Shown: one piece after another, positions 17,887 through 27,369 of the stretch
Layout: each line of letters starts with the position of its first letter
Position numbering within the stretch: position 1 is the stretch's first letter
From: Oligosphaeraceae bacterium
Lineage (GTDB): Bacteria; Verrucomicrobiota; Lentisphaeria; Oligosphaerales; Oligosphaeraceae
NCBI GenBank assembly: GCA_012799725.1
Contig: JAAZKR010000009.1
Span: forward strand, 1 to 41,528
Direction: 5' to 3'
Length of the DNA: 41,528 bases
Made by a program: the position numbers and the translations under genes
The notes under the pieces: model-generated
The model's input: the letters and a program-made list of their open reading frames with translations, nothing else
Told to the model about the DNA's origin: nothing
Database searches by the model: none

Positions 17887-18153
17887 ATGAATATTAATTT
17901 GCACATAGAAGAATGCCTGTTGCTTTACACCATCGTGTTGCTGGCTTTTGTCGCCGCCAGCTATATTTTGTTTAGACTGAGACGCAAAGCCGACAATTGG
18001 GAGCCATCCAGGGCCAGGCTGATGTCCTGTCGCAAGTGTGAAAAGGTTTTTCTCATGAAGCGTCAACAAATAGACCGTCGCTGCCCTGCCTGCGGTGAGA
18101 TTTCGCATGAATTTCGTCCGCCGCATTCGGTGTTATTCACCAAGCTGAGATAA
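17887..18153 (+). CDS. Small membrane protein with C-terminal zinc ribbon
   Basis: TM 'LYTIVLLAFVAASYILF' then 'CRKCEKVFLMKRQQIDRRCPACG'. Confidence 0.6.
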   Translation: MNINLHIEECLLLYTIVLLAFVAASYILFRLRRKADNWEPSRARLMSCRKCEKVFLMKRQQIDRRCPACGEISHEFRPPHSVLFTKLR

Positions 18154-18309
18154 GCAAATACCGACTGGGTTTGCCGCTGACTGCTGACTGCCGAGCAGCA
18201 AGCACGGCCAGCAACAAATAACAATGGGCAAATGGTAAAATGCTTTGGCCTGAAGTTAGTAATCGTTCATCATAGAACTTCGTACATTAACTATTTATTA
18301 TTCAACCGC

Positions 18310-20571
18310 ATGTCAACTTGGTTTAGCTACGCACTGTTGTTTTTATTGCTGGCTGCTTCTTCCGGTTTTGCCCAGGCATTAGACCTAGCCAAGGCGGCGG
18401 CAACCTGCATTCCCAGCGCAGCGGCATCTGCGGCCAATTTGCGCAGCTTTTCCGCTAATCAAGCTGCCCTTGAGCTCGAGGCGCGTTTTTCTTTGCAGGG
18501 GAACAATCGTGCCTGCTGGGATTTTCCGCTGCAGGCCGACCTTTCACAAATGTCGGCTTTACGTTTGCGTTATCGCAGTTTTAATACACCCGTAGTCAGC
18601 CAGTTCAATGTCTACTTGCGTATGGGCGGCAATTGGTATGCTGCAAGCTTTGCGCCGGAAGGCAATGGTGCTTGGGAAGAGTGCATCATTCCCAAAACCA
18701 GTTTTTTACCGGAGAGTGGCAGCAATTCTTGGCGTCAGGCTAATATGCTGCGTATTGCAGCTTGGCGCGGCGGTACCGGCGAGCTGCTGCTGCAATTTGT
18801 TGCACTCGAGCTACTCGCGCCCAATTGCAGTATTGCTTTATTGCGCAGCGGCGGCAATAGTGAGCAACAAAAAGAGGCCTACAAATACGCCAGGCATCTA
18901 GGTGACAACCTTTTTCAGGGTGGACTCTATCCTGCGGTTCTGGAGGGGGATGATTGTAGCGCCAGCTTGTTATATCCTTATCAGCTTGTATTGCTCCCAT
19001 TTGCCGAAGCAGCTTCGCCAGCACAATTGTCGGCGATCAATTTATATATACAAAATCGCGGCAAAGTCGGTGTTTTCCACGCTTTGCCACCACTGTTAGC
19101 GGCGCGTCTACAATTTCCAGCAGGGCGTTTTACGCTAGCTAAGTCTCTGCCTGCGCCTTTGGCGATGGTGGAGCCGGTGGCACAGCGCTTAACTGGCTCT
19201 AAGTCCTTCCGACAACAATCCGGTGCGTTTATTGCTTTGGCACCCTCTGAGGTTTACAGTGTCAATGCCTGGTGGGTGGATAGCAAGGGCAAGAACAGCG
19301 GTTATCCGGCCATCATTGAAAACCGCTCCGGATTCTGGATGACGCATGTATTTTTGAATCAGGATTCTGAACCGGCTTTTTTAACTTTACTATCTCAGAT
19401 GCAACGTTTTTTGCCCGGCCTGGAGCAAGCTGCCGCTGCTGCAAGCCTGAATCGTGCACGCTTTGCGGTGGCTAATGCTGGCGAGAACAAGCGTCGCCAA
19501 GCGGCAGCGGAGTTGGCCAGGGCCAATCAGGCCTTTCAAAATCGTCAATACGAGCAAAGCAGGCTGTATGCCATCAATAGCTTAAATCAGCTGCGAAATG
19601 CAGGGATTATGCAGATGCCTGCCAGACCCAACGAGTTCAGGGCAATGTGGTGCAGAAGTCCTTTGGGACTGCCGGGGCACAATTGGGATGAAAGTATCAG
19701 CTTGTTGAAAAAGGCTTCTTTCAGTGCAATTTTTCCCAATATGTCACATGCTTTTGCATCAACACATGCTAATGCCAGGCAGATAGAGGAATGCCTGCAA
19801 GCTTGCAGGCGACACGGTCTTGCCATGCATCTATGGCTGAGCTGCCTGGGTGCGCAGGATTTCTCGGAAGTCGAACTGCGCCGATTGGCTGCACAGGGGC
19901 GCTTGCAGTGCAAAGCCAATGGAGCAGTGCTGCCTTGGTTATGTCCAAATCAAAGCCGCAACCGCAAACAAATAATCGAAAGCGCTGCCGAATTGTGTAG
20001 ACGTTATGCTCTGGACGGGTTGCATTTGGACCTGATACGCTATCCGGGCAGTCAGGCATGCTTCTGTGATGCTTGCAGGGAGGCCTTTGCCGCTTATCTA
20101 CAAAAACCGATCCCATCTTGGCCGGACACTGCACAATATCAGGCACGGCAGGAATGGGAGGAGTTTCGTCGGCTCAGCATTAGTAACTTGGTCAAGGACA
20201 TACGTTTGGCGGCAAAGGCGCAGCGTCCGCAAATCCTTTTGTCTGCTGCGGTTTACACGGACTGGCAGAGTGCCAGAAGCACGGTAGGTCAGGATTGGGT
20301 TAACTGGCAAAGAGGGCGTCTGCTGGACTTTGTCTGTCCCATGAACTATCGTGCCAGTGCGACTCTTTTCGCCAATGATTTGCGGCGTCAAAAACAGCAA
20401 CTCGGCGGTTTGGAAGCGGTGTTGCCGGGCATAGGAGTGAGCAGCGAGAACATGTCAGCACAGGAGTTAATCCGGCAGGTTCAGGCCTGTAGACAAGCCG
20501 GAGCAGTTGGCTTTATACTCTTTGAATATACGCCACGATTAGCTTTTGATTTGCTGCCGCAATTGCAATAG
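18310..20571 (+). CDS. Secreted family-10-like glycosyl hydrolase (GHL10/DUF187-like)
   Basis: Signal peptide 'MSTWFSYALLFLLLAASSGFAQA'; 'NEFRAMWCRSPLG...', 'YALDGLHLDLIRYPGSQACFCDACREAF', 'LLDFVCPMNYR'. Start moved from 18232. Confidence 0.75.
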   Translation: MSTWFSYALLFLLLAASSGFAQALDLAKAAATCIPSAAASAANLRSFSANQAALELEARFSLQGNNRACWDFPLQADLSQMSALRLRYRSFNTPVVSQFNVYLRMGGNWYAASFAPEGNGAWEECIIPKTSFLPESGSNSWRQANMLRIAAWRGGTGELLLQFVALELLAPNCSIALLRSGGNSEQQKEAYKYARHLGDNLFQGGLYPAVLEGDDCSASLLYPYQLVLLPFAEAASPAQLSAINLYIQNRGKVGVFHALPPLLAARLQFPAGRFTLAKSLPAPLAMVEPVAQRLTGSKSFRQQSGAFIALAPSEVYSVNAWWVDSKGKNSGYPAIIENRSGFWMTHVFLNQDSEPAFLTLLSQMQRFLPGLEQAAAAASLNRARFAVANAGENKRRQAAAELARANQAFQNRQYEQSRLYAINSLNQLRNAGIMQMPARPNEFRAMWCRSPLGLPGHNWDESISLLKKASFSAIFPNMSHAFASTHANARQIEECLQACRRHGLAMHLWLSCLGAQDFSEVELRRLAAQGRLQCKANGAVLPWLCPNQSRNRKQIIESAAELCRRYALDGLHLDLIRYPGSQACFCDACREAFAAYLQKPIPSWPDTAQYQARQEWEEFRRLSISNLVKDIRLAAKAQRPQILLSAAVYTDWQSARSTVGQDWVNWQRGRLLDFVCPMNYRASATLFANDLRRQKQQLGGLEAVLPGIGVSSENMSAQELIRQVQACRQAGAVGFILFEYTPRLAFDLLPQLQ

Positions 20572-20618
20572 GCCGGTTTTTCCCTGTCTTCTTGTGTTCC
20601 GCTGCTATGAGTCGGCGA

Positions 20619-21386
20619 CTATTCCCAGATAAATTTGCTATCTGTCAGTTTTCTGATAGCCAATTCCGGGGTATGCAAGAATATGGGCAGCAGGCGTTCG
20701 CGCATTTTGGCGGCATCTACCAGCCTGGAAATACTTTTGCCCAGCACGCCATATTTCAGGGCTCCGGCCTTTTCGACTACTTGTTCCATGTCCACATAAT
20801 TATCTTTTTTGGGGGCATGCCAGTGATGTTCCAGTTCATGCCATTGGTTGTTGTAGTCGCAAACATATAGGGTGCTGCTTTCTTCTGTGTGCAGGCCTGG
20901 CACTCTGGCTTCGATCTCCAAGGCATGCATGCAGGTATTGGCGGTGAAATTTGTGGCCATGAAGAGGATATGGCCGCCGTTACGCATGAGCTTGCCGTAG
21001 GGGCTGTCCGCTGACCAAGGGGTACGCGCCTGCAAATGCCCTTCACAGAAGAATTTCGCTTTGGCACCGAGCGCCGCAATGGAATGTACCGGGTGCAGAC
21101 TGCGCAAAGCTCCGGGACGTTTGCGGAATACATTTGAGAGCGCACCCACTGTGCCGGGGGTATGTTCCACATGAAAGACCGGCTGCTCGCGGTTGACATT
21201 GCCGGAGACAGTTGACATCATCAAGGTGCCTTCCGGGCCGAGTATTTCCAACAGACCATCGATAACGCTGTCTGCGCCACCTTCTATTGGTCCCAGCTTA
21301 CGCAGTGAAGAGTGTACCAGCAGCTGCATGCCGGGTTTGACTCCCAGCAGCTCCAGTTGTCTGATAAATAAAGCTTTGTCTAACAA
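20619..21386 (-). CDS. Stand-alone AAC(3)/YokD-family N-acetyltransferase
   Basis: 'LGVKPGMQLLVHSSLRKLGPIEGGADSVIDGLLEILGPEGTLMM', 'RSLHPVHSIAALG', 'SPYGKLMRNGGHILFM'. Confidence 0.88.
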   Translation of the reverse strand: MLDKALFIRQLELLGVKPGMQLLVHSSLRKLGPIEGGADSVIDGLLEILGPEGTLMMSTVSGNVNREQPVFHVEHTPGTVGALSNVFRKRPGALRSLHPVHSIAALGAKAKFFCEGHLQARTPWSADSPYGKLMRNGGHILFMATNFTANTCMHALEIEARVPGLHTEESSTLYVCDYNNQWHELEHHWHAPKKDNYVDMEQVVEKAGALKYGVLGKSISRLVDAAKMRERLLPIFLHTPELAIRKLTDSKFIWE

Positions 21387-21388
21387 TG

Positions 21389-22174
21389 TTATTTTTTCCT
21401 TTTGTGTGTATCCATGATGCGGCGTATTTCGCGCACCGCTTCTTCTTCCAGGTACTCAACAGCATCCATGCCTTTCTGCAAATGATCGTCCGCAGCTGCT
21501 TCCATGTCGGGGCGATATTTCATGCCGGAGGCTCTGCATCTGTAGCCGTTGACGATATGGTATTCTTGGAATGGCGTATTATTCAGGAAATCAGGCAGAT
21601 TTTCTGTTTTGAATGCGGAGCCGAGGGCAATGACCATCTTAATTCTGCCGGCGGCCAGTTCAAACAGGTCAGGCAGCATTTTACGATCCCAAGTGCCGCT
21701 CTGCGCCAATCCGCCGCAGAGCACATATTCTACTCCTAGGTCTATGGCTTGTCGCATGGTTTCGAAAGGATCACGCACAGCGTCAAAAGCGCGATGCAAT
21801 GTAACCAGCTTACCCTCGTTATGCTTGATCAGCTCGCGCATGCGTGGCAGATCAAGTTCGCCCTCGGGAGTTAAAATGCCGAACATAAGACCATCTATGC
21901 CTTGTTGTAGCAGCAGCTCTTGGTCATGGCGCATCGTGGTGAATTCTGTTTTGCTGTAAAGCATATCACCGGCTCTGGGTCTGAGCATGGCAAAAAGCCC
22001 TATGTTTATGGCTGCTTTTTTGCGTGCCTCAACGCAGGCCTTGACCAAACCAGCGCTGGGAGTCAAAGCACCTTCATTGGGGCTGACGTAGAGTTCTACG
22101 CGGTCGGCACCACCTCGATGAGCTGCGAAAACATCCTCGATGCTGCGTGCGCCGACCTCAAGCTGATAAGACAT
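21389..22174 (-). CDS. cutC: CutC family protein
   Basis: 'LEVGARSIEDVFAAHRGGADRVELYVSPNEGALTPSAGLV', 'LVTLHRAFDAVRDPFETMRQAIDLGVEYVLCGG'. Confidence 0.88.
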   Translation of the reverse strand: MSYQLEVGARSIEDVFAAHRGGADRVELYVSPNEGALTPSAGLVKACVEARKKAAINIGLFAMLRPRAGDMLYSKTEFTTMRHDQELLLQQGIDGLMFGILTPEGELDLPRMRELIKHNEGKLVTLHRAFDAVRDPFETMRQAIDLGVEYVLCGGLAQSGTWDRKMLPDLFELAAGRIKMVIALGSAFKTENLPDFLNNTPFQEYHIVNGYRCRASGMKYRPDMEAAADDHLQKGMDAVEYLEEEAVREIRRIMDTHKRKK

Positions 22175-22236
22175 TATGAATGATTCCCTACATTAAGTTT
22201 AATTCATTTGCCGACTAAAATTGTGGCGGCATACTC

Positions 22237-22258
22237 TTTGCAATGCATGCAGTGCAAA
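22237..22258. promoter_or_regulatory. Palindromic operator-like site
   Basis: TTTGCAATGCATGCAGTGCAAA; 22-bp palindrome with one mismatched pair, between divergent cutC and sbcD. Confidence 0.35.
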
Positions 22259-22400
22259 CTATAATATATACTGTCCGGAAAGGATTTAAGCTGAGACAAC
22301 CCTGAGAAGTCACGCTGTTGATGCTTGCGAACGAAGCTCAGGCTTCACGGGGCGGGGCAGGGATATATTCGTATGAAATAGACATTTACTGGAGTAAACC

Positions 22401-23630
22401 ATGCGGGTAATGCACAGCTCTGACTGGCACTTGGGACGACGTCTGTACGGACAGTCGCGTGACGATGAGTTTGAGGCGTTTTTAACCTGGCTGTTGGAGG
22501 AAATCCAGCGTCAGGCTGTGGATGTATTGCTATTGGCCGGCGATATCTTCGATATCAATGTGCCCAGCAACCGAGCGCAACAGCTATACTATCAATTTCT
22601 GCGCCGAATAGGGCAGACCCAATGTCGGCATGTGGTTGTTATTGCCGGCAATCATGATTCGCCCAGTTTTCTGGATGCGCCACAAGAACTGCTCAAGGCA
22701 TTAAATATCCATGTGGTCGGCAGCAAAAGAGACGATATTGCCGATGAACTTGTCTGCATTTATGATGATGCCGGGCAGCTGGAGTTACTGGTTGCGGCCG
22801 TGCCTTATTTGCGCGACCGCGATGTGCGCAGCAGCTCTGCCGGTGAAAGTTACAGCGAAGCGGCAGAAAAGCTCAAGGATGGGGTCGCACAGCACTATCA
22901 GGAGATTGCCGCTCTGGCCGCCCTTAAACGGCAAGAATCCGGTCGTCAAGTGCCGATCATAGGCATGGGGCATCTTTTTACGGAAGGCGGGTTGACGGTA
23001 GAGGGTGACGGCGTGCGCGAGCTTCACGTCGGCACTTTGGCGCAGATCGAGTCGAGGCTTATCAGCCAAGGCTTTGACTATTTGGCGCTGGGGCATCTGC
23101 ATGTGCCGCAAATCGTTGCCGGTAACGAGATGATCGCTTATTGCGGCTCACCTCTGGCCATGGGCTTTAATGAGGCCGGACAACAAAAAAGCTTGCGCAT
23201 CATTGAATTCCAGGAAAATGCAAAACCTGGCATTGAAGTACTGCCCATTCCGGTATGGCAGAAGCTGGAACCTGTACAGGGTGACTGGCCAGCAATTGCC
23301 GAAAAATTGCTTGAACTTAAAAATGCGGATGTGGATGCCTGGCTGGAAATTGTTTATGAAAGTGATGAGCTTTGCGTTGATTTGCGCGAAAAAGTCCATG
23401 CATTGCTTGAAGGCACTCGGCTATTGCCTTTGCGCATCATAAATAAGCAAGTCACTGATACAATCTTGCAGGCGGAAGCCGAAATCGATTGCCTGCAAGA
23501 TATGGATCATGAGCAGGTTTTTCAGCGACGGCTTGAAATCGAGCAACTGCCGGCAGAGCAGCAGGAGCAACTTTTTATGCTGTATCAAAACCTGCTGAGG
23601 GACCTGCTGGAAGAAGATCAGAATAAATGA
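22401..23630 (+). CDS. sbcD: Exonuclease SbcD (Mre11-like)
   Basis: 'MHSSDWHLGRRLYGQSRDDEFEAFLTWLL', 'LLLAGDIFDINVPSNRAQQLYY', 'VVIAGNHDSPSFL', 'DYLALGHLHVPQ'. Confidence 0.97.
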   Translation: MRVMHSSDWHLGRRLYGQSRDDEFEAFLTWLLEEIQRQAVDVLLLAGDIFDINVPSNRAQQLYYQFLRRIGQTQCRHVVVIAGNHDSPSFLDAPQELLKALNIHVVGSKRDDIADELVCIYDDAGQLELLVAAVPYLRDRDVRSSSAGESYSEAAEKLKDGVAQHYQEIAALAALKRQESGRQVPIIGMGHLFTEGGLTVEGDGVRELHVGTLAQIESRLISQGFDYLALGHLHVPQIVAGNEMIAYCGSPLAMGFNEAGQQKSLRIIEFQENAKPGIEVLPIPVWQKLEPVQGDWPAIAEKLLELKNADVDAWLEIVYESDELCVDLREKVHALLEGTRLLPLRIINKQVTDTILQAEAEIDCLQDMDHEQVFQRRLEIEQLPAEQQEQLFMLYQNLLRDLLEEDQNK

Positions 23631-23682
23631 GCAACTGATGATAAGACGAGGAGTTTGGGGCAATCTCCAGGCTTGAAATATC

Positions 23683-26600
23683 ATGAAAATAGAAAAAATT
23701 TCTTTGAGCAATCTTAATTCGCTTTATGGTAACTGGGAGATAGACCTGACTCATCCCGACTACGAAGCCAGTGGTATTTTTGCTATTGTCGGTTCTACCG
23801 GAGCTGGGAAAAGCAGCATATTGGATGCCATCTGCCTGGCCTTGTATGGGCAAACTCCGCGTTTGGGCAAGATCACCCAAAGCAGCAATGAGATCATGAG
23901 CCGGCATTGTGGTTATTGCCGGGCGGAAGTGCATTTTATGGCTGAAGGCAAGCGCTATCGGGCTACCTGGATGCAACAACGCGCGCGTAAAAAAACCGAC
24001 GGGCCATTACAGGCGGCAAACCATATCCTGGCAGAGGCCGACAGCAACCGTATAATCAAAGACAAAGTCTCGGAGGTTCCCGCTGAAATAGAACAGATAA
24101 GCGGCATGGACTTCAAGCGTTTTACGCGTTCCATGCTTCTGGCGCAAGGTGATTTCGCCGCTTTCTTGCTGGCTAACGACAATGAGCGTGCTGAAATACT
24201 GGAAAAAATCACCGGCACTGATCTCTACCGCAAGGTTTCCATAGCGGCATTCAAGCGCCATAGTGATGAAAAGAATAACCTGGAGCTGCTTGAGGCGGAA
24301 ATAAAAGGCATAAAGCTGCTTGAGCAGGAAGAAAAACATCTGCTGCAACAAGAGCTTGACGGCTTGAACAAGGAATTGGGCGGTATCGAGGCCGAACTGA
24401 AGACGACACAGGCTTCTTGCGATTGGTATATAATGCGCAAGAAGCTGGAGACGGAACAACGGCAAATAAGCGCTGGCTTGCAGGAATTACAACAGGACTT
24501 GCAGGGATTCGTGTCCTCACAGCTGAAGTTGGAGGCAGCGCAGCGGGCAGCCGATCTGGCTGCCGACTATGCAGACCTGCAAAATCTACGCCGACAAAAA
24601 ACTGAGAATGCAAAAGAATGGCAGGCATGCCAGGAGTCTTTACCGAAATTGCAAGAAGGATTGACAAAAGTCAACACTGAAAAGATACGAGTTGAACAAG
24701 GCATGGAAGAGCTAAAAAAACAGTCTGAGAATTTGCGGCCAGTGTTGCGTGCTGTGCAAAAGCTCGATAACCAGATACAGTTAGAGCAAAGGCAAGTTGA
24801 CGCGGAGGCAAAAAAAACAAAGCAGGTTGAACTGGACTTGCAAGCTGAAATAAAGAACAAAAATGGCTTGAAGCTGGATAAAGAAAAGCTGGAGAGCAAG
24901 CAGCAAAGCAATACGCAGGCCTTATTGGATACTCAGGCAGACCAGGCTTTGGAAAATGGCGGCTTGGAACGTATAGCTGAGCTGTTTGCCAACCTGCAAA
25001 AGAATGAAAGCAGGTTAAAACAGGCTGAGACTGCCTCGCGCAGTGCCGCGCAGGAACATGAAAAAGCCACAAAAGCGCTGAGTGACGTAGAGAAGATGCA
25101 AGAGGCCGATAATAAAAAGGCTGCCCAGCATCAAGAGGAGTTAAAGCAGGTTGAAGCTGAAGTTTCCAAGTTGCTGGCAGATACTCCGCTTGCTGCTCAC
25201 AAAACCGAACTGGAACATCTGCGCGAAAAAGCCGAGTTGCAGCGTTTGTTGCTCAGCATGGAGGAACAGCGTTCGAAGCTGGTAGACGGCGAGCCTTGTC
25301 CACTCTGCGGCGCAATAGAACACCCCTATGCACGTGGAAATATGCCCGCGTTAGACGAAATCGAAGAGCAATTGCAAGTTAAAAGAAAGTTGATCGCAGA
25401 CATTGAACGCAGCCAGGAAAAACAAGAGGAAATAAGAAAAAAGCATGATGCGGTGGCAACCAGCGTGCAGAAAACTCAACAGAAGGTGCATGAGGCCAAG
25501 TTATTGTGCAGTAAAACAGAAAATGCCTTGGAAAATGCTAAAAAAGATGCGGCAAGTGGGCAGGAGGCCTGTGGCGAGGCGAAAAAAAATATCGTCCACG
25601 CTCTTCTGCCTTTGGGAATAGGCGACAAGATAAACCTGCAAGCTGATGAGCTGCTGAAACAGCTGGGCAAACGTCTGGAAAACCGCCGACAATTGCTTAA
25701 AGATCAAGAGGACCTGGGAAAAAAGATCAACGAGCAGGCTGGGAAGATAGAGACCAGCGAAAAACTCAGTCAGGTAAAAGACAAGGCTTTGCAAGAGGCT
25801 AAATCAGCACTAAAAGAACGGGAAACAGAGCTGCAACAGTTGAAAAAAGAAAGAGCAGATATGTTTGGCAGCAAAGACCCAGGCAAGGAAGAGCAGAAGC
25901 TGCTTGATGAAACCCGTGAAAAAGAAAAATCGCAAAAAAAACTGGAACAAGACCTGAAGAAAATAGAGGATAAAAAACTTGTCTGTGAAGAAAAAATCAA
26001 ACAGCTGCATTTGAAGAGTGAAGACATTGAGGCTAAGCTGGCTCAGGCTATACCCGCCTTTAACAGCGCTTTGCAGGATAAGGGCTTTGCCGATGAAGAT
26101 CAATTTGTCCAAAGCATTTTGCCACAGGAAGAAAGAGAGCGCTTGAACAATGCGGCAGAGGCGTTGAAAGTCCGCAAGATTACTTTGCAGAATAGGAAGC
26201 AAAGCAACGAAGACAGCTTAACTGAGCATATGTCAACTCCGCCTGCGGATCAGGATGAGCCTGCTGCAATTGCCCGGCTTGCAGAAGTCAAGGAAAAGCA
26301 GAGTAAGATTAATCAGCGTTTGGGCGGCATAAAAGAACGCCTGGAGCAAGATCAAATTGCACAGAGTGGCGTGCAGGACAAGCACAAATTAAGGGATCGT
26401 CAATATGCAATCGTACAGGACTGGCAGATGCTTTCCGAACTGATCGGTTCTGCTGATGGCAAAAAATATACGCGTTTTGCCCAAGGACTCACCTTTGATG
26501 TGCTCATCAGGCAGGCTAATCAAAAGTTGCGCTTGCTGAACAACCGCTATCTTTTGAAGCGGGTGCCGGGACAGCTTGCTCTTGATGTCATAGATACCTA

Positions 26601-26943
26601 TCAGGCCGGAGAGCTGCGCACCACCAAAAATCTCTCCGGAGGCGAAAGCTTTATCGTCAGTCTGGCATTGGCACTGGGATTGGCCGAAATGGTCAGCGAA
26701 AAAGTGCAAGTGGATTCCTTGTTTTTGGACGAAGGCTTTGGTACTTTGGACGAGGAGGCCCTCGAGACGGCGCTTAGCACCTTGTCGGCTTTACGACAGG
26801 ATAATAAGCTTATCGGGGTCATATCTCATGTGCAGGGCATAAAAGACAGCATAAGCTGCCAAATACAAGTGATCAAACAAGCCGGCGGCCGCAGCATTCT
26901 GAAAGGCCCCGGCTGTCAGCAAGGCAGTGATAATAAAGACTAG
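23683..26943 (+). CDS. sbcC: Exonuclease SbcC (Rad50-like SMC ATPase)
   Basis: Walker A 'IVGSTGAGKSSILDAICLALYGQTPRL', zinc hook 'GEPCPLCGAIEHP', coiled coils, signature 'LSGGESFIVSLALALGLAEM', Walker B 'LFLDEGFGTLDEE'. Confidence 0.97.
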   Translation: MKIEKISLSNLNSLYGNWEIDLTHPDYEASGIFAIVGSTGAGKSSILDAICLALYGQTPRLGKITQSSNEIMSRHCGYCRAEVHFMAEGKRYRATWMQQRARKKTDGPLQAANHILAEADSNRIIKDKVSEVPAEIEQISGMDFKRFTRSMLLAQGDFAAFLLANDNERAEILEKITGTDLYRKVSIAAFKRHSDEKNNLELLEAEIKGIKLLEQEEKHLLQQELDGLNKELGGIEAELKTTQASCDWYIMRKKLETEQRQISAGLQELQQDLQGFVSSQLKLEAAQRAADLAADYADLQNLRRQKTENAKEWQACQESLPKLQEGLTKVNTEKIRVEQGMEELKKQSENLRPVLRAVQKLDNQIQLEQRQVDAEAKKTKQVELDLQAEIKNKNGLKLDKEKLESKQQSNTQALLDTQADQALENGGLERIAELFANLQKNESRLKQAETASRSAAQEHEKATKALSDVEKMQEADNKKAAQHQEELKQVEAEVSKLLADTPLAAHKTELEHLREKAELQRLLLSMEEQRSKLVDGEPCPLCGAIEHPYARGNMPALDEIEEQLQVKRKLIADIERSQEKQEEIRKKHDAVATSVQKTQQKVHEAKLLCSKTENALENAKKDAASGQEACGEAKKNIVHALLPLGIGDKINLQADELLKQLGKRLENRRQLLKDQEDLGKKINEQAGKIETSEKLSQVKDKALQEAKSALKERETELQQLKKERADMFGSKDPGKEEQKLLDETREKEKSQKKLEQDLKKIEDKKLVCEEKIKQLHLKSEDIEAKLAQAIPAFNSALQDKGFADEDQFVQSILPQEERERLNNAAEALKVRKITLQNRKQSNEDSLTEHMSTPPADQDEPAAIARLAEVKEKQSKINQRLGGIKERLEQDQIAQSGVQDKHKLRDRQYAIVQDWQMLSELIGSADGKKYTRFAQGLTFDVLIRQANQKLRLLNNRYLLKRVPGQLALDVIDTYQAGELRTTKNLSGGESFIVSLALALGLAEMVSEKVQVDSLFLDEGFGTLDEEALETALSTLSALRQDNKLIGVISHVQGIKDSISCQIQVIKQAGGRSILKGPGCQQGSDNKD

Positions 26944-27139
26944 CCGGGTTTTCAGATAAGAAGGCAGATGAGGCTTCGATTCACAATTTTTCTTGCAGAT
27001 TGCATAGATAAATGCAGATTAGGGGGCATAAAACTTAAGAATATGATTCTTTGTTGTTGCCTATTGCCGTACAACCTGCTTTTTCAATCAGTAAATGGAT
27101 TGTTTTTAGCGTAAAGCGCATTAGATTATGTCTTCGGCT

Positions 27140-27225
27140 GCCCGGGTGGTGGAATGGCAGACACTGGAGACTTAAAATCTCCTGACCGGAAGGTCGTGCG
27201 GGTTCGAGTCCCGCCTCGGGCACCA
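27140..27225 (+). tRNA. tRNA-Leu (anticodon UAA), CCA encoded
   Basis: GCCCGGGTGGTGGAATGGCAGACACTGGAGACTTAAAATCTCCTGACCGGAAGGTCGTGCGGGTTCGAGTCCCGCCTCGGGCACCA; GGAGA-CTTAAAA-TCTCC anticodon arm and long variable arm. Confidence 0.97.
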
Positions 27226-27369
27226 TGCATATTTTATTGAGCGGCCAGCAAACCTCGGCAATTTGATATGCAGCCGGGTTGGGCGTGCCGGTTCATTGCC
27301 TAAGTTCTGCATGATTGCCGAATAACATGCCGTATCGATGCCTGTTATCCATTGAAAAGGAATTTCAAG

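Noticed and set aside
20619-21386. Aminoglycoside resistance gene
   Set aside because: AAC(3)-fold similarity alone does not show drug resistance. The neighbours (CutC) and the related fusion proteins argue for metabolic roles.
22287-22360. Possible TPP riboswitch (CTGAGACAACCCTGAGAA) upstream of sbcD
   Set aside because: The second conserved half (CTGAT..GG.TAAT.CC.GCG) is missing and the downstream gene is unrelated to thiamine.
24251-25072. Minus-strand ORFs within sbcC
   Set aside because: Shadow ORFs opposite the coiled-coil coding region; no motif and low-complexity composition.
27035-27226. ORF 'MVPEAGLEPARPSGQEILSLQCLPFHHPGSRR...' on the minus strand
   Set aside because: Antisense of tRNA-Leu(UAA); the 'GLEPARP' peptide is a well-known false ORF from tRNA genes.
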